Below, piece after piece: positions 62,401-64,000 of a stretch of DNA of 64,000 nt. Position numbers and translations under genes: made by a program. The DNA is from Holothuria scabra (Eukaryota; Echinodermata; Holothuroidea; Aspidochirotida; Holothuriidae): the NCBI GenBank assembly GCA_037179385.1, contig CM074193.1, forward strand, positions 7,957,547 to 8,021,546, given 5' to 3'. Below the pieces are notes generated by a model that saw only the letters and a list, made by a program, of their open reading frames with translations, was not told where the DNA came from and searched no databases. Position 1 is the first letter of the stretch. The number at the start of each line of letters is the position of its first letter.

Positions 62401-63442
62401 ATGGCAGTAGGTTCCATTTTTAGAGTCTTTGGTATGACTTGACCTGGGAATCGAACCTGGGCCTTCCGCATGAGAGGCGGATGCTCTACCGTTAGACCAA
62501 ACACGGGGTCTATCTTCTACAGAAACATTTCACCAGACATACACCAGTACAGAGATGGACCTAACCACATCTGGCACTGGTTCCTGTACATAATAACATA
62601 TGTACCGATGCTTCCACATTTATATGGGTTTAATGTGCATAATGTACACAAAGCCTCTACATGTGCGTCCACAATGGGCATAATGTCACAGGAAATGATG
62701 TCATTTATAATCATTTCAAACTTTTGTATTTTTGTGAAGCCCATTGATATGTTTGTAATATTTATGTGTGATACACATGCTGGTATCTTCTTTCAAGATT
62801 TTCTGTGTGACAAGTCAGGGATATAGAAATAAAGCAAGTTGTGTCTCAACCTTAACGGGCAAAAGCAATCATCTAAAACTTATTTTGAAACAATGGCTAA
62901 GTCTTTTAAACTTCTTTTTTATTTCTCTTCCAAGTACCTTCCATGATAATATGAGGACTTCACTATCACATTATCAAGGTAAACCAAAGGGTTACTCCAT
63001 ATCAATTCAGTGAGCAAAATGCTGTCACATGACTGTCACAAGCCATTCATGAAACAGGGTAGACTACTATACCAATCTTTTTTGGGATTACTACATTTTC
63101 TCTTTAACTGACCATAGGCATGCAAGGCAAATAATGAGCTTGTATACAATGCATTCCTTACCAGAGTCACCCTGACTTGATCCATTAAACAATAGTCTCC
63201 CATTACAACCATTTGTGTCAGATACCCAAATGCTATTGGTGGTTTCATCCGTAAAGTAAAGTACTGGGTTGCTTTCATTACTAGCATCAAGTGCAAAGGC
63301 ACCCACAATAGAAATGTTACTGAAACAATCTGCATCATCTGCTGCCCTCTTTCTTTTCCTTTGGTTAGGACCATCTCCAAGGGTATAGGATTTAAAAGAT
63401 ACAATATTTGTGTCAACATCCCTTTCACTCCAAATCAAAATG
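27307..63442 (-). CDS. ROS1: Receptor tyrosine kinase ROS1, C-terminal half (18 exons, 5' end outside window)
   Basis: Orphan-type receptor tyrosine kinase of the plasma membrane, ROS1/sevenless family. Exons in transcript order: 63442-63162, 61514-61347, 60885-60683, 57975-57816, 56152-55953, 53484-53272, 52666-52462, 49547-49439, 47455-47259, 46388-46302, 45673-45547, 40860-40701, 40095-40031, 39049-38822, 32301-32095, 30517-30383, 29121-28991, 28073-27307. The sum is 3643 bases: one split base plus 1214 codons including TGA. Order: YWTD propeller segment, fibronectin III modules, transmembrane helix (about residues 580-607), juxtamembrane, kinase (about 655-955), and a Ser/Pro-rich tail of ~255 residues. 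The activation loop [20 protein letters not shown] is the ROS1 form, not the ALK form. All catalytic motifs are intact. Confidence 0.96.
28074..28990. other. ROS1 intron, nothing recognised
   Basis: Contains a short poly-C run near 28657 and no other feature. Confidence 0.5.
28991..29121 (-). CDS. ROS1: ROS1 exon: end of kinase domain
   Basis: Acceptor TTTTAACAG, donor GTAGGC, phase 2 in and 1 out. [18 protein letters not shown] is the final kinase helix region with the invariant Arg-Pro. Confidence 0.95.
29440..29612 (-). mobile_element. tRNA-derived SINE S1, copy 2
   Basis: On the - strand a tRNA-like head (GTTAAGTGGTAGAGAATCCG) with GTTTGATTTCC as B-box, then the shared body GGAACCTACTGC. 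Followed on the + side by a GTCA/GTCC simple repeat (29640-29690) and a fragment of repeat family B (29680-29745). Confidence 0.8.
30383..30517 (-). CDS. ROS1: ROS1 exon: kinase C-lobe
   Basis: Acceptor CTGTCTTCAG, donor GTAAGT, phase 2 on both sides. Encodes [20 protein letters not shown] and [14 protein letters not shown], the conserved ROS1 C-lobe. Confidence 0.96.
30518..31830. other. ROS1 intron, nothing recognised
   Basis: Includes a G-rich stretch at 31118-31225 but no repeat unit or exon that I can support. Confidence 0.45.
31832..32010 (+). repeat. Dispersed repeat family C, copy 1
   Basis: Shares GTGAGGATATG, CATATGTGCTT-like and AATTTCA blocks in the same order with 50341-50490; this copy has a ~45-bp extra segment. 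Confidence 0.55.
32095..32301 (-). CDS. ROS1: ROS1 exon: HRD/DFG, activation loop and APE
   Basis: Acceptor ATTTCACAG, donor GTAAAT, phase 2 on both sides. [10 protein letters not shown] completes the HRD catalytic loop. [17 protein letters not shown] has the three activation-loop tyrosines in the Y-x3-YY pattern. VRWMAPEAL closes the segment. Confidence 0.97.
32579..32795. repeat. Local tandem duplication, ~2 copies
   Basis: Two copies share TTTTTACACTACATAATACT followed by ACAAATA; one begins near 32579 and the other near 32690. Confidence 0.7.
35286..35651. mobile_element. 366-bp TIR element nested in the 34.7-kb copy
   Basis: Ends TCTCACATACCCC (35286) and GGGGTATGTGAGA (to 35651), a perfect 13-bp inverted pair. 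It interrupts sequence that is continuous in the homologous 33-kb copy. No clear target duplication. Confidence 0.8.
36029..36060. repeat. T12-G20 homopolymer junction
   Basis: Twelve T followed directly by twenty G. The G run could form quadruplex or triplex DNA, or could be an assembly or sequencing artefact. Confidence 0.8.
37800..38385 (+). repeat. DR1 minisatellite, ~4 units, ~145 bp
   Basis: TGACCTTTGACCT-type boxes at 37822, 37967, 38112 and 38268 (periods 145, 145, 156). The boxes at 37967 and 38112 are exact; the first and last have one mismatch each. Confidence 0.9.
38387..38434. repeat. CA microsatellite
   Basis: Nearly pure (CA)n between the 145-bp repeats and the 3' stem-loop of the HINE-like element. 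Confidence 0.97.
38822..39049 (-). CDS. ROS1: ROS1 exon: hinge and start of catalytic loop
   Basis: Acceptor TAATTTCAG, donor GTAATT, phase 2 on both sides. Contains [20 protein letters not shown], with Leu at the gatekeeper position as in human ROS1 and the hinge glycines, and ends MHFVHR. Confidence 0.97.
39193..39573. repeat. 191-bp tandem duplication in ROS1 intron
   Basis: Two copies starting GTAGCCCTGTAAC at 39193 and 39384, differing by a few substitutions and a short deletion. Frames inside both copies are by-products of the duplication. Confidence 0.9.
40031..40095 (-). CDS. ROS1: ROS1 exon: kinase alpha-C helix
   Basis: Acceptor TTCAAACAG, donor GTCAGT, phase 0 in and 2 out, only 65 bases. 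[20 protein letters not shown] contains the alpha-C Glu that pairs with the catalytic Lys. Confidence 0.95.
40701..40860 (-). CDS. ROS1: ROS1 exon: kinase P-loop and catalytic Lys
   Basis: Acceptor TTTTAATAG, donor GTGGGT, phase 2 in and 0 out. [20 protein letters not shown] continues into the P-loop GEVFEG, and the exon ends KVAVK with the ATP-binding lysine. Confidence 0.97.
41596..44528 (+). mobile_element. Helitron-derived (HINE-like) element, subfamily 2, with large 145-bp array
   Basis: 5' subterminal GGTTTCGATGA (41596-41606), then about 17 repeat units (41650-44210), two CA-rich stretches (44221-44250, 44431-44477) and a 3' stem-loop GGTTTC..GAAACC. Its right arm, TCATCGAAACC (44506-44516), is the complement of the 5' word. 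CTAG follows at 44525-44528. The 3' subterminal words CCATCA and GCATAG also occur in the subfamily 1 elements. Non-coding. The whole element sits in the 4.7-kb ROS1 intron between the juxtamembrane and P-loop exons. Confidence 0.75.
42048..44110. promoter_or_regulatory. 15 nuclear-receptor-type half-site clusters at 145-bp spacing
   Basis: TGACCTTTGACCT, the complement of the perfect DR1 AGGTCAAAGGTCA, occurs at 42068, 42213, 42503, 42648, 42793, 42938, 43083, 43228, 43373, 43518, 43808, 43953 and 44098; one-mismatch versions sit at 42358 and 43663. In most units TGACCC boxes precede it at -20 and -10. On the - strand this reads four RGGTCA half-sites in direct orientation with spacers 1, 4 and 4. 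DR1 suits RXR/HNF4/COUP-TF-type dimers and DR4 suits TR/LXR-type dimers. Binding here is untested. Confidence 0.6.
45050..45255 (-). repeat. Dispersed repeat family B, copy 2
   Basis: Inverted relative to 10585-10790, sharing CATAAGAGGCAACTAAAGG and AACACGTTTGTGTTGATGTG. A fragment of the same family is at 29680-29745. Confidence 0.6.
45290..45546 (-). repeat. ~22-bp minisatellite of 5' splice-site sequence
   Basis: In the ROS1 sense the unit reads about ACTTGTAAGTACTTATGTA. CTTGTAAGT occurs seven times, one of which is the real juxtamembrane donor at the exon edge; other units carry near-matches such as CTTGTAGGT. The array starts at the exon/intron boundary and runs into the intron. Confidence 0.9.
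45547..45673 (-). CDS. ROS1: ROS1 exon: juxtamembrane
   Basis: Acceptor TTCTTTTTAAG; a second AG five bases further in is also possible but breaks the phase. Donor ACTT|GTAAGT at 45546-45541, phase 1 in and 2 out. [20 protein letters not shown] matches the position of the human juxtamembrane segment. The donor is the first unit of a tandem repeat that fills 45290-45546. Reading through the donor gives an immediate in-frame TAA. Confidence 0.92.
45881..46131. mobile_element. MITE family E, copy 1 (251 bp)
   Basis: Ends TTAAAGGTCAAGAGCAGTAC and the complement of CTGCTCTTGCCCTTTAA. TTAA at both outer ends suggests TTAA target duplication, as for piggyBac or Kolobok. Four more copies are in other ROS1 introns. 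Confidence 0.85.
46302..46388 (-). CDS. ROS1: ROS1 exon: transmembrane helix
   Basis: Acceptor CTTTTTTAG, donor GTGAGT, phase 1 on both sides, 87 bases. Encodes one uninterrupted hydrophobic helix ([20 protein letters not shown] and following Leu-Leu-Tyr-Cys), followed by basic residues in the next exon, which marks the cytoplasmic side. Confidence 0.95.
47259..47455 (-). CDS. ROS1: ROS1 exon: last fibronectin III strands before the membrane
   Basis: Acceptor TTTTGCAG, donor GTAGGT, phase 2 in and 1 out. [20 protein letters not shown] is the F/G-strand region, and [11 protein letters not shown] leads to the membrane. Confidence 0.93.
48004..49368. mobile_element. TIR transposon, ~1.36 kb, non-autonomous
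   Basis: CATACCTGCCAACTTTT at 48004 and its complement AAAAGTTGGCAGGTATG ending at 49368, flanked on each side by TTATGG, a 6-bp direct duplication. The interior has a G/C-rich snap-back near 48063-48092 and several TAGGCCTAG palindromes. I see no transposase frame; the superfamily is undetermined. Confidence 0.8.
49439..49547 (-). CDS. ROS1: ROS1 exon: fibronectin [20 protein letters not shown]
   Basis: Acceptor GTTGTTCAG, donor GTAAGT, phase 1 in and 2 out. Starts DVPGAVGTP and carries the Trp-x-x-Pro pattern of the last membrane-proximal fibronectin module. Confidence 0.9.
49707..49970. mobile_element. MITE family E, copy 2
   Basis: AGAGCAGTCCCCCAAAACTT at the left end and TGACTGCTTCTCCCCTTTAA at the right, with TTAA at both boundaries. 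Confidence 0.8.
50341..50490 (+). repeat. Dispersed repeat family C, copy 2
   Basis: Same block order as 31832-32010. Confidence 0.55.
50600..51150 (+). pseudogene. CR1/jockey-type LINE reverse-transcriptase C-terminus, decayed
   Basis: From 50652 the + strand reads [20 protein letters not shown] and continues to a [10 protein letters not shown] block before a stop. Further on come [19 protein letters not shown] and [11 protein letters not shown], with stops between. This is the standard C-terminal order of such LINEs. It is immediately followed by ATATC and CCGTA simple repeats that may descend from its 3' tail. Dead copy inside a ROS1 intron, antisense to ROS1. Confidence 0.85.
51155..51415. 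repeat. ATATC and CCGTA/CCATA pentanucleotide microsatellite
   Basis: (ATATC)n passes into (ACCCCATACCGT)n and then (ACCATACCGT)n, all on a 5-bp framework. It gives false Tyr-Arg-Thr-Pro frames on the + strand. Confidence 0.95.
52038..52299. mobile_element. MITE family E, copy 3 (inverted)
   Basis: TTAAAGGGCAGGGGCAGTCA at one end, TACTGATCTTGACCTTTAA at the other; TTAA boundaries. Confidence 0.85.
52462..52666 (-). CDS. ROS1: ROS1 exon: fibronectin [16 protein letters not shown]
   Basis: Acceptor TCCTAATTAG, donor GTAAGT, phase 0 in and 1 out. [16 protein letters not shown] is the fibronectin F-strand signature; ends DTIEVTTLG, the usual inter-module linker. Confidence 0.92.
53272..53484 (-). 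CDS. ROS1: ROS1 exon: fibronectin III boundary
   Basis: Acceptor CATTGGCAG, donor GTCAGT, phase 0 on both sides, 71 codons. Finishes one module ([12 protein letters not shown]) and starts the next ([20 protein letters not shown]). Confidence 0.9.
54488..54583 (-). mobile_element. SINE S1 fragment, copy 3
   Basis: Body segment only (GAACCTACTGCCATTG and CATAAGCAATGGGATAGGG on the - strand); the tRNA head is lost. Confidence 0.75.
55713..55835 (+). mobile_element. SINE S1 fragment, copy 4, with flanking duplication
   Basis: 5'-truncated body (GAGTAGAGAAAACAAGCC to CATAAAACTCTATC). Flanked by ACATCACCATTGCATA (55697-55712) and ACATCACCATCGCATA (55836-55851), a 16-bp direct repeat with one mismatch, consistent with a target-site duplication inside the HINE-like element. 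Confidence 0.85.
55953..56152 (-). CDS. ROS1: ROS1 exon: fibronectin III module
   Basis: Acceptor TTATTTTTAG, donor GTACGT, phase 1 in and 0 out. Begins PSAPRNVTF, contains [13 protein letters not shown], the B/C-strand Trp of fibronectin III, and ends EQETEYTVQ. Confidence 0.92.
56212..56426. mobile_element. MITE family E, copy 4, diverged
   Basis: TTAAAGG left end and AAGTTGGGTGACATGCC right end; internal blocks follow the other copies. Confidence 0.6.
56463..56499. repeat. Perfect 15-bp stem-loop
   Basis: CAAAATCCCGTCGAG (56463-56477), 7-base loop, CTCGACGGGATTTTG (56485-56499). No U tract or other terminator context, and none is expected in an intron. Confidence 0.95.
57418..57672. mobile_element. 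Foldback element with ~120-bp arms
   Basis: Arms 57418-57536 and 57552-57672 are inverted copies at roughly 88% identity by eye, with only a 15-base centre. Blocks include ATCAACGAAGACACCAAAT and GTTTGGTCTACCCC with their complements. No coding capacity. Confidence 0.92.
57816..57975 (-). CDS. ROS1: ROS1 exon: fibronectin [16 protein letters not shown] strand
   Basis: Acceptor TTTTCTACAG, donor GTAAGT, phase 0 in and 1 out. [19 protein letters not shown] is the characteristic F-strand region of a fibronectin III domain (L-x-P-x-T-x-Y). Confidence 0.92.
57976..60682. other. ROS1 intron, little recognised
   Basis: The 2.7-kb intron contains a Thr-codon-like low-complexity stretch at 60220-60360 and no gene or element that I can support. 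Confidence 0.45.
60683..60885 (-). CDS. ROS1: ROS1 exon: fibronectin III, Cys-containing N-terminal half
   Basis: Acceptor TTTGTTGCAG, donor GTGAGT, phase 1 in and 0 out. Opens [19 protein letters not shown] and contains five cysteines, probably paired in this extracellular module. Confidence 0.88.
61347..61514 (-). CDS. ROS1: ROS1 exon: end of propeller
   Basis: Acceptor TAATTTCAG, donor GTGAGG, phase 1 on both sides. Encodes [19 protein letters not shown], a further propeller-type strand, and ends VGDQLQPFP before the next fibronectin module. It has no useful ATG and so is missed by ATG-based scans. Confidence 0.9.
61868..62150 (+). mobile_element. Second tRNA-like SINE (family S2)
   Basis: Head GATGGGCTACTGGCTATGAC, then GGTTTGAGTCC as B-box and TGCCA close by. 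The body ends near AATAGAGCTTTGTAAAA. It differs from family S1. Single copy seen. Confidence 0.6.
62274..62508 (-). mobile_element. SINE S1, best-preserved copy, with tRNA-like head
   Basis: On the - strand the head from 62508 has a good A box (TGGTCTAACGGTAGAGCA), an anticodon arm CCGC/CTCTCAT/GCGG and B box GGTTCGATTCC. The loop position suggests anticodon CTC (Glu). The T and acceptor stems do not pair well, so this is a tRNA-derived SINE head and not a tRNA gene. Flanks CTATCTTCTACAGA and CTGTCTTCTATAGA look like a target duplication with two differences. Confidence 0.85.
62852..63107. mobile_element. MITE family E, copy 5
   Basis: TTAACGGGCAAAAGCAATCA left end, TTCTCTTTAA right end, and the shared internal block ATGACTGTCACAAGCCATTC. 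Confidence 0.75.
63162..63442 (-). CDS. ROS1: ROS1 exon: YWTD beta-propeller segment
   Basis: Acceptor ATATTTCAG, donor GTAAGG, phase 2 in and 1 out. Contains [18 protein letters not shown], a YWTD-type propeller blade like those in the ROS1/sevenless extracellular region. A basic [10 protein letters not shown] stretch sits in a loop. It is the most 5' ROS1 exon in the window; the next upstream exon lies past the right edge. Confidence 0.9.
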
Positions 63443-63711
63443 CTGAAATATTAAAGAAAAAAATTATTGACACATATGACATAACAAATGTAGTCTGTCT
63501 TTCCCTGGATTAAAGTATAAGCATTACCCCTTATCATGCTGAATTAAGTAAATTTATGGTGCCCCAAAATTTTGCTAGTAGTTTCACATTCTTCCTCTCC
63601 CCTCCCCCCCTCCCCCCATAGTACTATTATAGTTCTAGTCAAGCCACACCACCTAAAGCCTGAGCTAAGGAAGCTAAAAAAGGGCACTCTTTTAGTAGGT
63701 ACCACACTTTA

Positions 63712-63712
63712 A

Positions 63713-63749
<37 letters not shown>
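63712..63749. repeat. AT microsatellite
   Basis: Nearly pure (AT)n in the ROS1 intron close to the right edge; the remaining ~550 bp past 63442 hold nothing else recognised. Confidence 0.95.
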
Positions 63750-63752
<3 letters not shown>

Positions 63753-64000
63753 ATGTACTGTTTTAATGGGAATACATGAGTGTATAGTAAAATACATACG
63801 GGGGTACGTAATATACCTAATTACTTCAATGTTGACCAAATTACGGATGCCTATCTGTTAACACATACAACTAATGGACGATTGAATTTACATACATGTA
63901 TTTGTTTTTCCTCAAAGGCGAAATATACAGTTATGTATTTTATTGTTTTTCATCAAGATATACAAATTTCCCCCTAATGTTCAATCTAGAGGTATATATA

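Noticed and set aside
62433..62508. tRNA-Glu gene
   Set aside because: T and acceptor stems do not pair and the shared SINE body follows immediately; it is a SINE head.

Overview
This is nuclear genomic DNA of an intron-rich, AT-rich animal. It holds the 3' halves of two large genes that converge tail to tail. On the + strand, thirteen exons from the left edge to 17529 encode the C-terminal ~1319 residues of DNA polymerase theta (POLQ): the tail of the disordered central region, the exonuclease-like domain and the complete family-A polymerase domain with its stop codon. On the - strand, eighteen exons from 63442 down to 27307 encode the C-terminal ~1213 residues of the receptor tyrosine kinase ROS1: a YWTD-type propeller segment, fibronectin III modules, one transmembrane helix, the kinase and a long Ser/Pro-rich tail. 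Every intron listed is GT-AG. In both genes the codon phase matches across every junction and the summed coding length is an exact number of codons, so the models should be close to right. The 5' parts of both genes lie outside the window.

The likely source is a marine invertebrate, probably a non-vertebrate deuterostome and possibly an echinoderm. This is inferred from how close both proteins are to vertebrate POLQ and ROS1, from kilobase-sized introns packed with MITEs, tRNA-derived SINEs and CR1/L2-like LINE remnants, and from the absence of vertebrate repeats. The species cannot be fixed from sequence alone.

Layout: 1-17529 POLQ exons and introns, with a hairpin MITE, a 115-bp tandem repeat, a nested palindromic element, a LINE reverse-transcriptase fragment, a hAT-type MITE with perfect 8-bp target duplication and a SINE. 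17530-27306 is the intergenic and 3'-UTR zone, with a long inverted repeat just after the POLQ stop, a second hAT-type MITE and a 28-bp minisatellite. 27307-64000 is ROS1 with large introns rich in mobile DNA.

The most unusual content is in the ROS1 introns. A family of elements carries (i) minisatellite arrays with an exact 145-bp period, (ii) in nearly every unit four direct nuclear-receptor half-sites spaced 1, 4 and 4 (DR1+DR4+DR4 when read on the - strand), (iii) a CA microsatellite and (iv) a 3' stem-loop followed by CTAA or CTAG, with a subterminal inverted repeat at the 5' end that matches the stem-loop arm. This is the architecture of Helitron-derived HINE/pearl elements. Two subfamilies have different stem-loops, each matching its own 5' repeat. 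A separate oddity is a ~22-bp minisatellite that begins exactly at the ROS1 juxtamembrane 5' splice site and repeats that splice site in the sense direction.

The two genes have no obvious functional link. POLQ acts in theta-mediated end joining of DNA double-strand breaks; ROS1 is a cell-surface receptor kinase.
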